From assembly GCF_029962835.1 (NCBI RefSeq), contig NC_080577.1:7354501-7418500 (forward strand): a stretch of DNA of 64,000 nt, read 5' to 3'. Positions 1 through 10,315 of the stretch are shown here, one piece after another. The DNA is from Magnolia sinica. Taxonomy: Eukaryota > Streptophyta > Magnoliopsida > Magnoliales > Magnoliaceae. A model generated the notes under the pieces. That model did no database searches. It saw only the letters and a list, made by a program, of their open reading frames with translations, and had not been told where the DNA came from. The position numbers were made by a program, and so were the translations under genes. Numbering within the stretch: the stretch's first letter is position 1; every line of letters begins with the position of its first letter.

Positions 1-84
1 ATGAGATTTGGACAAGTTGCAAACTATGGTAACCAGCTTTTAAAGGGTTGGTATTTGATCTCTGATCTTTCACGGTGTATGCAG

Positions 85-3000
85 GATGTAGCAATACTGG
101 AGTTCTCAGGCTTCTATGGTGTTGGGAATCTCATTGACCAACACAGAGATATGCGGCTGGATATAGATGACATGTCTTATGAGGTAATAAAGGCTGGTAC
201 CACTATAAGATGCAACTTTTTTCTTCGGAGATGTCTGGAATTGCTTGCTCTTTGAGAGGATGGTTTCTTTCAGTAAAATCTTTAAATTTGCCCCATTTCT
301 TCGGAAAAAGAAAAAGAAAAACGAAGTGCTTATCTAGGAAGCGTTGGTTTCGTTATGTAGCCCTGAAATTTTGAGAATTTTGCCACTATGGTTGTTAAAA
401 AAAAGAAAGAAAGAAAAGAAAAAGAATCACCACAAATTTTGCATTATGTCCAAGGATCTATTTCAACTAGTTATCTTAGGTTTACAATACACCTAGTTGC
501 TTTGGAATTTAGACTTGTGGGAGAATTGAATTGCCAATCTGGACTGCCCATTCACTCCATACAAGTATTGGCAGGCCACAATGCAAAAATTGTTGACCCT
601 TCAAATGTTGGTCCTTTTCTTTCATAACTGTCCATTTTACAAGTCATAGATCAGACGGTTGGCATCATATAACCAAAGTATTCTTTAGAACCACAAGCAA
701 TCCCAAGTGGCGTTAATTAACCATATGACCATAGTTCATCCTTTGTATGTTGGTTTTGGTCCTTTCTTTCTTTCGTGTTTCTTCCATAACTGTACATTTT
801 ACATATCATACATCAGATGGTTAGCATTGTATGCCAAAGTGTTTCTTTAGAACCATAAGCAATCCAAATTGGGGCCAATCCAAGTCATGCTTCAAGATAA
901 TGATTGAATTCATTTTCTTATTGTTGAATGGGCTTCTAATGTATTGCACAAGATCGACTGTAATCTGTTTGCGTTCTCTTAGGCGTTTTGATCAGCTATC
1001 TCAGCAGGTCAAATCCCTATTTTGTAGTCCTTTTTTCTTAATATAAATCTTCTGTTACTTATCAAAAAAATAATAATGATTGAATCTATTTTTCTTTGCA
1101 CAATCCATATTTGCATGTTATTGATCGGATCATTAGGGTCACCCTATTTGTGGGATTCTTGTGTTTTGCCTTCCAAGAGTCAGCTGGAATGAATGGCCAA
1201 TCTAGATCAATGATCGGACGGTCCCATGTCCGAAGCAACTAGTTGTGCAGTAAACCTAAATACAACTAGTTTTACTAGATCCTCTCTATTATTACTTTCT
1301 ACTAGGAAAGTGGCACATGCAAGATGCAACACACGTATAGAGAAGGACGGGAAAGAGAGAAAAAGTGGGAGAAATCAGAAAAGGGGGAGAAAGGTGTAGG
1401 CTGAGAGAAGGATGTTCATGGTTTTAATGGTGGGTGACCCATCGTCACGTTTTCTTGTGCCATGGCCTATTCAAACTTTAGATCTACCTACCTTGGTTTT
1501 GGGTAGACATCCTAACATGAGTGGGTGCAATAGATGTACAATATAGTCATCACAATGGGCTCCACAGAGCCTTTATTGCATGGTCTCCCTACTATCATGC
1601 TCCATGCCGGCTTCATGCAAAGAATAGTAGTTCCAGCAGGCTACTGGCATCAAAGGATTGAAAGACAAAAATACTTCGTTGTGGGTTGAATGTAAGCCAT
1701 TTCTTGACTTTTTGTGGGCGAAATCTAAATTATACGTGAGACAACAGCCACATTTTCCAGTTTCCTAAATACCCGACTTAATAAAATGCATTCCTATGTC
1801 ACTTAAATATTCAAAGTTTTCTGCCCTAAGAAACTAATTGCGTGGGCAAAAATGTCCAAAAGCTGCATGTGTTATATACAGTATAGATTTATTATTATCA
1901 TTATTAAATTTTTTTTAGGGATTTGATTCCCTTCCCCGTGGATTACCCGATGCACATGGTTGGTGGGTGATTGCGTGAATCCACAAGGAATAGTCTCGCC
2001 TTAAAGGGGCAGGGACGCCCTGTCATCATTAAAAAAATTATTATTTTTGATGGATAATGAATGTTTATTAGAAAGTCTGCCGGCAATTGGAATGGGAAAA
2101 GAATACAAAGAAAAGAAGAGAGCCCTTGATTACATCTCGAATAGAGAAGAAAAATCAACAGCCCCTGATTACGTCCCGAATAGGGAGGCAATCTTGATCA
2201 CAACCAACTGTACTGATCCGGAAGAGTTGCAAAAGCATCGATTGTTTCTCTCTCCCCCAAATAGCCCACCAAAGAGGGGGAGAGGATAAGATGCCAAACA
2301 ATCTTTCCTTGCTTCCTCACCCCATCTCCATGCCAACCCAAAGAAGCATCCTTGTGGAAGAAGGCATAATCCACGGCGTGCTGAAAAGAGATAGGAAATG
2401 CGCCCAGACTTCGACTGTGAAGGGCAGTGAATGAATAAATTGTTGATTGTCTCCGACTCTTGCTTGCACAGGGAGCACGTTTTAGGGATAGGCATCGACT
2501 TTCTTTGGAGATTATCGATAGTCAAGACTTTGTTTCTACCCACTAGCCAAGTGAAAACCGTCACCTTGGGAATAGCACCGTAGAACCAGAAATGAAAGAG
2601 GTGATTCTGCTCACATATAGGTTCAGGGGTCTAAGCGTCACGTAGAATGATTTTACCATAAACCGGCCTGAGCTATGCATCCGCCAAACCAAGGAATCAT
2701 TCCCATCGGATGGGTTGGGGGCCATCTTCAGCTTGCCCGGACGACTAATGAGGTCTTCTGTCTCACTATCCAAGAGGCCCCCCCCCCCCCCCCCCCTACA
2801 CGGGGGCACCCATATGGGATTAGAGCTGCGAGGACAGAAACACTCTTCAACTTTGATGTCTATTAAAGGTGCAAGACGAGCCAGCCCTGAAACAAAAGGA
2901 TCAAAGGTGCGTTACCACACCAATTATCTTCCCAAAATCTGATTCAAGATCCATCTCCAATCGAAAAGGAAATGTATCTTCTGAAGTCCACCCTTACCGA

Positions 3001-4737
3001 CGCAGTCATCTTCCAAACATGAGACATCCGGTAAAGGTTAGACTCTTTGATCTCCCGCCCACCATCCTGCTTACCATATTTGATGCTGATAAGCCCGTGC
3101 CATGAGCTACCCTCTTCAGTCCCAAAGTGTCAAAGCCACTTACCAAGAAGAGCAATATTCATGCTTCGAAGCTCCCTCAGCTCCACACCTCCTTGATGAA
3201 TTGGCAAACAGACCTCTTCCTAATTGATGAGATGGAATCTGTGATTGGCATATGATATCATGATCCCCTCCAAAGGAAATCCCTCAGGTTTTTTAATATT
3301 CCCGAAGCTGCTTGAGAGAACTTGTATATGGACATGAAGTACAGTGGTATGTTGGAGAGAACTGCCTTCATAAGAGTAAGGCAGCCCCACAAGGAGAGGT
3401 AGCGGCTCTTCCAGCTTGCTAGCTTTTTCTTCACTCTCTCAATCACCCTATCATGTAGGTGTTTACTGGGCTCACTGATGCACAAAGGAAGCCCTAAGTA
3501 TGTGGAAGGAACAATTCCGGCCTTGCATCCAAACAATGAAGCTAGACTTGCAATCTCATTGCGACACCTAAAAATTCGCTTTTCAAGAAGTCTACCTTAA
3601 GCCTGGAAACCACCTCAAAGCAAATGACCATGTTCCACAAGTCGTTGACTTTTCTGAATTTGCCTCTTAAAATATGATGGTATCATCAGCAAACTGGAGA
3701 CGAGATACCTGAGTTTCCGACCTAGACAGCTCGAATCCAGAAAAGATGTTGTTGTTGTTGTTATTATTATTATTATTATTTATTACTACTAGTCTGAAAA
3801 TACTGTTGCTGCTGCTGCTGCCGTTGTTAATGCTTTTGGCTATAAATGCAGGAACTATTGGCCTTGGAGGAACGGATTGGAGACGTAAACACTGGTTTAT
3901 CCGAGGAATCCATCCGGAAGTGTCTAAAGACGAAGATACATGTTTCTTGCATAGCTTCTTCCCCTCCAGACCAGTCGGCAAGCATGATGCAAGACAACGG
4001 CACCTGCATTATATGCCAGGCATGTATCTGCCATCGGATGTTTGTTCGTTCTTGTATTTTAGTGCAAATGTCAAAAGTTCTTGGTTCTTAATGTTTGAAT
4101 TGAAGGTTTTCTGCTCATCAGCAAATCTTCAGTTTGCTGACACGCTTGATTCTATGCATTTGCGGCTATGGTTCGGTGATCCAAACCACTGATCTGTTTA
4201 GATGCATAGATAGTGTGTGCCTCGAAAATATTCATGATTTGAAGATCCTCACCCTTGAATCAGTGGCCACAAAAAGATGGTCTTTATTCAAAAGAAAATA
4301 GTTAAATGATCGAAAGGTTGGAATATTCCAATATGGGAGATTTTTGGGCCGCCCCTCATCCACGGTGAGGCTTGTCATTCAAACAGTTCGAATCACTGTA
4401 TATTTTCTGATGAGCAGGACCCTACAATTCCTCTTCTTAACAATGACTGCTTTCAGAAACTTATTTCATGTGATTATCAAAATGTCACCAGCCATTGGAT
4501 GTCCTTTGAACTGCTGCTTTTCTTCTCCTCCAATTATTACTATTTTGGCAGTGTTCTGCAACACTAATGGTGAATACTTGGGGGTTTCAGGTCGAGTATG
4601 AGGAGAATGAGACAATTGGAATCCTTGATTGTGGTCACAATTACCATGCTGACTGCATAAAGCAATGGCTATTGTTGAAGAACATCTGCCCCATCTGTAA
4701 AGTGTCAGCTTTGTCCTCGGATGGTAAAGAAGGATGA
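85..4737 (+). CDS. RING-H2 E3 ubiquitin-protein ligase, MBR1/HIP1/RHG1A-like (3' part, 3 exons)
   Basis: Three in-phase exons are visible: 85-183, 3852-4019 and 4591-4737 (TGA at 4735-4737). The 5' exons lie outside the window. Exon 85-183 encodes the family motif DQHRDMRLDIDDMSYE, exon 3852-4019 continues ELLALEERIGDVNTGLSEE, and the last two exons form a RING-H2 finger: CIIC, then DCGHNYHADC, then CPIC. These are the eight zinc ligands expected for C-x2-C...C-x-H-x2-H-x2-C-x10-C-x2-C. The protein ends 10 residues after the last cysteine pair, as is usual for this C-terminal RING family. Such proteins recruit E2 enzymes and ubiquitinate target proteins. The second intron (4020-4590) splits the RING between CIICQ and VEYEE and starts with GC rather than GT. 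Intron 184-3851 is large because of LINE insertions. The family call is strong; the exact orthologue cannot be fixed without the N-terminus. Confidence 0.9.
616..867. repeat. Diverged direct repeat in RING-gene intron
   Basis: The segments at about 616-705 and 776-867 are diverged copies of the same roughly 90-bp sequence. Both read CATAACTGT.CATTTTACA, then ATCAGA.GGTT, and both end TTCTTTAGAACCA.AAGCAA. They lie about 160 bp apart in the same orientation. No function is apparent; it looks like an old local duplication inside the intron. Confidence 0.7.
910..1072 (+). mobile_element. 5'-truncated LINE 3' end with target-site duplication
   Basis: This 163-bp insert ends in CTTCTGTTACTTATCAAAAA, a typical plant L1 3' end with a short A tail. 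It is flanked by a 13-bp direct repeat ATAATGATTGAAT at 897-909 and 1073-1085. Target-primed reverse transcription that stops early gives exactly this structure. It lies in the first visible intron of the RING gene, in sense orientation. Confidence 0.8.
2034..3735 (-). mobile_element. L1-type LINE remnant (RT C-terminal part to zf-RVT)
   Basis: Read on the minus strand from 3735 down, this segment encodes LQFADDTIIF (the reverse-transcriptase FADD active site, about 3667-3700). It then reads STYLGLPL and SLWGCLTLMKAVLSNIPLYF (3258-3536), DSLVWRMHSSGRFMVKSFY (about 2600-2690), and a zinc-binding end with CSLC and NNLFIHCP (2169-2564). Several frameshifts and a stretch of 19 C on the plus strand interrupt the reading, so it is dead. 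Everything 5' of the RT palm domain is missing. The 3' end is approximate, near the AT-rich tract at 2026-2050. Confidence 0.8.
2778..2796. repeat. Homopolymer C tract (19 nt)
   Basis: An uninterrupted run of C lies inside the minus-strand LINE. On the LINE coding strand it is a poly-G that would encode polyglycine. Its length may be inaccurate in any assembly. Confidence 0.8.
3748..3780. repeat. (TTG)n(TTA)n trinucleotide repeat
   Basis: Consecutive GTT units run into ATT units just outside the 5'-truncated end of the minus-strand LINE and about 70 bp before the splice acceptor at 3850-3851. Confidence 0.8.
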
Positions 4738-6678
4738 GAGGACGATGCCCGTCATTTTACTAATCAATTCGTTTGATTTCAGTGTACATAGAGATTTATA
4801 GACAAGCCTCTCATTTATTTGACCTTCAGAAATCTGAGGGTGAACTCAAGTTTGTTTAAGTTGTATAGAATAGTGCCATTGGGTGGGAGGCTCATGATTG
4901 TTATAAACTTCTGAAATGAATAATGATAGTGATGTTCTCCATCCTTCATCATATTTGATGGTTGGGAGTTCAGTTCCAATACCCTTTTTAGCTTAGTTCT
5001 GAACCTACACATTTATTGGAAGTTTTTAAGCCATCGATCTTATAAACTGGCATTTACTTTTTTTTTTTTTTTTGGGGGGGGGGGGGGGGGTTGGGGGTGG
5101 TATCTTCATCCATTTAAAGACGATTAGCTGGAATCTAGCAAGAATTTTAAAATCCAAAATTTCAAATGCCCAACCATCTTAATCTCCTTGTGTGCTACTC
5201 TTTATCTTAGTGTCACATTCCATCTTTACTCCTGTTGACAAATACAGAACGATACAACTGGTCTAGGGAAATATGACCTAGATAGCCTGAGTTGGACACA
5301 ACTTGCTTGCGCTCAAATAGCTAAAATGAGCACAAGGATGATGATGGTGATGGGTAGATATTCCATTGTAGGAGTAAATGGGCTTTGAAATGTTTTACAG
5401 TAAACTTAGATTTGTCCCATGAAATGAAGCCACTCAAGCACCCTGGTGCGTGTAATGGGACATGTCCCATGAATCACATCGATCTGTCATTTTAACCTTT
5501 CAATTAGTGCCTAACACATATATAGTTGAAAGAAAATGTCAAGTTTTCAGATTCTTTGCTGTACAAGCATGCAAAATCAAGTGCTAGGTACTCATGCGGT
5601 GGAATAAAAAGATTTTTTATTTTTATTGTTGGTTTTCATATACACAAAATGAATATTTTCAAGCACTTGATAGTATGAAAACCCTATGGAAATGCAGGTT
5701 CTCAATACAGAATTTCTGACTTTTTTGGTTGCTTGAGCCAAACATGGTTACCCACAAGGACAAATAGGCTGTCAGCCCAGATTTTGAACTGTTTGGGATG
5801 CCTCTATTTGAAATTTTAATTTTGCCCTAACCTGAGCGCAGCTCATTGACAGCCCTAACAATGGTTGCATGTGAGCTTTTACGCTTGCATTGCTTTCTTT
5901 TTTCACCAATATATCACTTATTTAGAAAATCCGAGCTCTTCATAAGACAGGAAATTCTGTAAGTATCAATTACTGTGAAAATTAGAATGATCCATCCATC
6001 AGGTAGGCTACGCTTTTACATTAAGTTGTGCCATCGGATGTCTATTGATTTAAACAGCGTGGGCCACCTGATGATGGACCATCCTTGTTTTTCGATCCAT
6101 GCCATCTTTACACTGTTGATGACCTTGTGCACGGCTAGGATACTCTGCAAGAGTAACAAATTAGCATAAAAAAGAAAATGTGTTGTTATGTGAAAGATCT
6201 AATGCATGAACTGTGAACGCAAAATACGGATTCACCTCACAGCTATCTGTGGGGTGTGATTTTCGCTGTCCGACGTGAACAGAAGAAGAACACACATGAA
6301 CAGAAGAGGGAAGAGAAGTTGGGGAGGGAAATGAGCGTCTGTAGGCAGAGAGGCAATCTCACTTTCTTGCTAGTGATGGTCTACTTGAGTTCTATATCTG
6401 CTTCTTTTTAGGATTATATCCGAACATGAGCCTATGGACCTTACATTGAGATCACGGTGGGCCTCATATAGTTTTTGTTGATCTGGATTATAAGAATTTG
6501 CTTAGAATGCCCAAATCGGAATGAGTTTTCAGATGTTTACTGTAGGTCTTTTTTTAACCTATTCTTTTTATAATTGTTCTCTCTTCCTAAAGAAAAATTT
6601 TACGGAGTTCTTACCATGGGCAAGGATTTAATTCTCTATTATGAATTGGAACCATCCATCTTAGGGTCCCTATGTACC
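4738..6678. other. Intergenic spacer after the RING gene
   Basis: This holds the probable 3' UTR of the RING gene followed by AT-rich spacer. A homopolymer junction of about 16 T then 17 G lies at 5058-5090. I see no coding exon, RNA gene or clear mobile element in the remainder. Confidence 0.6.
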
Positions 6679-7456
6679 AAGGTCTTGTTTATGTGCCACC
6701 TAAAAATGAGGTGATCTCATTTATTTAATTGTAATCATGCTTCACAAATTCCTTTTTTTTTTTTTTGCTAGGGATTAAATATATAACCAATAATTTATAT
6801 AAATTGTGATCTTTGGAACATAATTGATGCCGGCCTGTTTGGGAGCGTGGATTTGAAACTCCCTCGATTTGAAACCCCTTGGATTTGAAATCCTCTTATT
6901 GTGTTTGGCACCTTGAATTTAGAATTTCCTGTAATTCAAAAGTAGCTATGCATAGTATATTTATTGGGGCTTGAATTTAATTATTAAATCAACTTTAATA
7001 TCTCTAATTAGTGTGCGTATGTAATATTTGAGACAATGGTTATAATAAGCCCGTTGACATATATATTTTGCCTGAAAATGATGAAATTCCAAGTCTCGGA
7101 TGGGCCACAAGTGCAAGATCGCATCCAAGTGACTAACCAATGATTTTAAACCATTGATTTACATGGACAGTGTTTGGACGGCGTAGATCATCATATTAAA
7201 GTAATTATAGTGATGCAATTGATAATTTAATTGTTCTGGGTTATCATCTGTGGGCCATGTGCCAAATAAATTAATAGCATAGTTATACACGTGTTACACA
7301 TGCAACTATGGGAAGGATTTTAGATGTAATCCAAGCTTTCAACTTGGATTTAAAGGGATTTGAAATCCCCTCAAATCCCCTCAAACCTCCTCAAATTCAT
7401 GGTGCCAAACGACCCCTAAATAAAACAAGATGAAGTCATTTTTAGTTAGCAACTAT
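6679..7456. mobile_element. Nested MITEs: one MITE interrupted by a second
   Basis: The outer element starts near 6679 with TGCCACCTAAAAATGA and CTCATTTATTTAATTG and is interrupted at about 6831. It resumes at about 7418 with AAAACAAGATGAAGTCATTT, the reverse complement of its own start. The same family is intact at 8216-8428. The inner element (about 6832-7417) starts GGCCTGTTTGGGAGCGTGGA and ends TGGTGCCAAACGACCCC, so its ends form an imperfect inverted repeat. It is rich in internal GATTTGAAA / AAATCCCCTC motifs. Boundaries are good to a few bases. No clear target duplication was found for the inner element. Confidence 0.65.
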
Positions 7457-8215
7457 ACAGTGTGATTTAATGAAATTTAGAAGAGGTTGGAAGTTGATAA
7501 AGAGAATTGATAGAACATATTCACTAATAGTGACTAGTTCAAGATGCAAAATCCTGTCTAAATTTCGATAGTGACAGGAACAAGGTCGTTCGGCTCTCAT
7601 CCTCCAATGCCTGCTGATCGATCAATGGTGATGGTGTGTTATATATCCTCCAATTTGCGTGGCTAAGTTTTGATACTATATTAGGAAAATACTGAGCTTT
7701 AAAAATACCAACACACCAGGGGCCATTTCGATCCAGAGCACAGTATCTATTTGTTAGAGTGGGACAGGTGATTATCTGTGGTCAAAATCAATGATGGGCG
7801 TTCGATCATATCCGTGTAAACGAAATTAATGAATGGAGGTGGATGGTTGATGTTTTGTTTAAATTCATTGGGTTGCAAAGAGGTGGAAGACTGCATCCAC
7901 TCTATTGCCATTATAAATAGATGCGAGCTTATCTTCTTATCTGAAGATCACTACAATTTTAGGATTCAAAGGTTGAATTCAGTTTATGAGAGCTCTAATT
8001 GAATTATAAGCACTATGCATATTCATGTCAACAGTCTTGTTAGGCTTTAATAGAGCTTTGATTTTGCATCTAGCAATCGTGACCGTTGTATAGGAAGACA
8101 AAAGATTTGCATCTTGAATTATGGTCATTGCTAACCAAGTGTGTCATTCATCTATTCATTCACTTTATTAACTTCCAGCCTTCCTTTTAAATTTCATTTA
8201 AATCACGCTACGTGA

Positions 8216-8306
8216 AGCTGCTACCTAAAAATGAATTCATCTCGTTTTAATTAACATCAATTATGTTTCAGAGATCAGAGTTTATATAAATTGTTGGTTA
8301 TATCTA

Positions 8307-8351
<45 letters not shown>

Positions 8352-8428
8352 CATGAAGCATAATTACAAATTTACAATTAAATAAATGAGATGAAATTAT
8401 TTTTACATGGCACACAAACAGGCCCTTA
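8216..8428. mobile_element. Inverted-repeat MITE with GA-repeat loop
   Basis: The left arm TACCTAAAAATGAATTCATC pairs with the reverse complement of the right arm, which reads TGCCATGTAAAAATAATTTC followed by ATCTCATTTATTTAATTG. The loop contains an (AG)n tract at 8311-8349. The same family forms the outer element at 6679-7456 and a relative at 29923-30180. It is non-coding. Confidence 0.65.
8311..8349. repeat. (AG)n microsatellite
   Basis: About 19-20 uninterrupted AG units lie in the loop of an inverted-repeat MITE. Confidence 0.95.
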
Positions 8429-8697
8429 GTGCATTGTGGTAACTTATTCATAACAAGTACCACTCATCTATTGATTGATGGCCTAAAATTTTAAAACTAC
8501 ACTGATTGATGATGATCTTAATCATCACTTCTTACATTTCCTCATTGGAAGCCAACATTGGGCCAGACCTTAAAATGAATGATTCAAATCCACTGTAAGA
8601 CTTTTTTTAAAAATTATTCTCCTTCAAAGAAATTTAGCGAAGCCATGACTAGTGGATCACCCTGGTATTGAGGTCTGCCACAAACTCCCTGAAGTGT

Positions 8698-8860
8698 TGC
8701 TCTCTCCTTGGGTCCTTATGGCTCAATGGTAGCCTTGTAACACAAAGGATCCTTACTCTTGCTCTGGTGGTAGACTCTCAGGAGTTTCAACACCCGGTCA
8801 TGGTTTGGAGACCCATTGTGGTGTGTGGGTAGGTGGGTGTGTAAAAAAGGTGTTTATTTA
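8698..8860 (+). mobile_element. tRNA-like SINE
   Basis: The segment contains a Pol III A-box-like TGGCTCAATGGTAG at 8719-8732 and a weak B-box-like GGTTTGGAGACCC. It ends in a GTGTG-rich tail and a short A run. A second, 5'-truncated copy with an exact target duplication lies at 9573-9717 and shares CTCTTGCTC.GGTGGTAGAC, which shows that the sequence is mobile. The start is uncertain because no target duplication is obvious here. Confidence 0.6.
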
Positions 8861-9110
8861 AGGGGAATTATGGATTGTAAATTCATAGTCAAATATACTT
8901 GTAAAAAAATAGGTAATAAAATTATGATCATTACATCTTTGCATCATAAAGCTATATTTTACAGTGATTTTAGATGAAACAAATAATATGATGAAATCAT
9001 CGTTACAATCAAATGTCAGTGATGTCACTACAAAATCATTAGAGCAAGTAATTATTATTCATTTACAATCATTTATAGTTATTTATAGTTGTAATTGAAA
9101 AAACAAACAG

Positions 9111-9283
9111 CCTCAAATTTAGAAGGTGTAAATGGCCCACTGAAAAAAAGAAAAGAAAAAAAGGTTAAAAGAAACTCTCTATATTCAAAGGAAAGAGAAA
9201 CCTCAAATTTGGAAGAAGCTGTTAATGGCCCACGAAAGAAAGAAAGATGGTTAAAAGAGGCTCTCCGTATTGAAAGGAAATAG
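9111..9283. repeat. Diverged 90-bp tandem duplication, purine-rich
   Basis: CCTCAAATTT.GAAG and AATGGCCCAC, followed by a long A/G run and GGTTAAAAGA, occur at 9111-9190 and again from 9201, a spacing of 90 bp. Short open frames here merely reflect the AAG-rich composition. Confidence 0.65.
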
Positions 9284-9360
9284 GTAAATGAACAAAGGCT
9301 TCCCGATGAGGCGCATTGCAACATGACCACAGATCAAAACAAGACAAATTTACAACTATA

Positions 9361-9782
9361 GACCCACCTTTTCTAAATGCTCTCAAACTGTACTTTCCCA
9401 AAAACTAAACATTCTATACGGACACACTATTTTTAGATGAAAATACCCTTGATCTAGGCTACGGATCCATAGCCATTTTTCGTATGGTTATGGTTTTAAT
9501 TGGTAGCTATAGGTTTCAAGGTGTGACCTAAATGCAAGGGTATTTTCATCTGAAAATAATATGTCCGTACTGGGTCTTTACTCTTGCTCCGGTGGTAGAC
9601 TCTCAGGAGTTTCAACATTGGGTCAAGGGTTCGAGTACCCATAGGTGGTGAAATTCCACTACAGTGTGAGTGTGTGGGGTGTGTATGCGTGTGTTTTAAA
9701 AAAAATAATTAAAAAAAATGTCCGTACTGAATGGTTTAGTTTGAGAAAGTAAAATTTAGGAGCGCTTGGAAAAGTCGGTGGG
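9361..9782. mobile_element. Inverted-repeat (foldback-type) MITE carrying a SINE
   Basis: The left end GACCCACCTTTTCTAAATGC and the right end pair as inverted repeats. Further in, TAGATGAAAATACCCTTG (left) pairs with CAAGGGTATTTTCATCTGA (right), and AAACTAAAC..TCTATACGGAC pairs with GTCCGTACTGAATGGTTTAG. The right arm is split by a SINE at 9573-9717. A TA at each border suggests a short target duplication, but that is weak. Confidence 0.65.
9573..9717 (+). mobile_element. 5'-truncated tRNA-like SINE with 12-bp target duplication
   Basis: The exact 12-bp repeat ATGTCCGTACTG lies at 9561-9572 and 9718-9729, flanking 145 bp that match the 3' two-thirds of the SINE at 8698-8860. It includes a B-box-like GGGTTCGAGTACCC and ends in an A-rich tail. 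The target was the arm of an older MITE. Confidence 0.85.
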
Positions 9783-10227
9783 TAAAAGGTGGGATTTAAA
9801 GTCATAAATTTCTCATACAACTACAATCCCAACATTAGAATAGCAACATGTGGGATTCACTGGAGCGAAGAAGTGAGAGACAAGCTTTGCTACTCTGGCA
9901 GAATGCCATGGATGATACGCAGTCAGCTAGAATTTACTTGGAAACTGCATTCGTGGAATAATCGGTCCCAGTTGATACGTATCATGGCCGAAAAACCAAG
10001 ATCATTCCATCGTCTGGCTATCGTGTCGGTGGACATTCATTGGCCGATTAGTAAAGAAAAGATCCAACGGTCATATTTCTACAAACAATTATTCACGAGT
10101 CAGGGGGTTAGAATAGCTCAACCAATCTCATTTTGGGATCATGACTGCAGGTTTCGCAATTTATGAGTGCCCGCGTATCAACTTGCATGCTCTGCCAGTG
10201 TAACAAATAACTCCCCAGTAAAACCCT

Positions 10228-10233
10228 CACGTG
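10228..10233 (+). promoter_or_regulatory. G-box (CACGTG) upstream of the TypA gene
   Basis: A palindromic CACGTG followed by GC lies 82 bp before the ATG, within CCCTCACGTGGCAG. G-boxes bind bZIP/bHLH factors and are common in plant promoters. No TATA box is convincing nearby. It is a plausible but unproven element and could also lie in the 5' UTR. Confidence 0.35.
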
Positions 10234-10315
10234 GCAGAGACAAGTAAAGAAGTAGGATTTTATTTCTCTTCGAACGGGGAACAGCAGCAGCTGCCATTTC
10301 TCCTCTTTGAAGAAA

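Noticed and set aside
3746-4192. A 148-aa frame rich in leucine over the RING exon
   Set aside because: It comes from the (TTG)n(TTA)n repeat and an alternative frame of the RING exon. The RING frame explains the coding signal.
8719-8732. A tRNA gene, suggested by TGGCTCAATGGTAG
   Set aside because: No cloverleaf with acceptor stem can be drawn and the spacing to a B box is wrong. It is a tRNA-derived SINE instead.
9789-10166. A 125-aa open frame just upstream of the TypA gene
   Set aside because: It shows no recognisable domain or family pattern and lies in the promoter region of TypA. It is most likely chance.
10307-10315. Upstream in-frame TTG start for TypA, giving three extra residues
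   Set aside because: TTG is not expected as a plant nuclear start, and the ATG at 10316 has a good context and matches the family.
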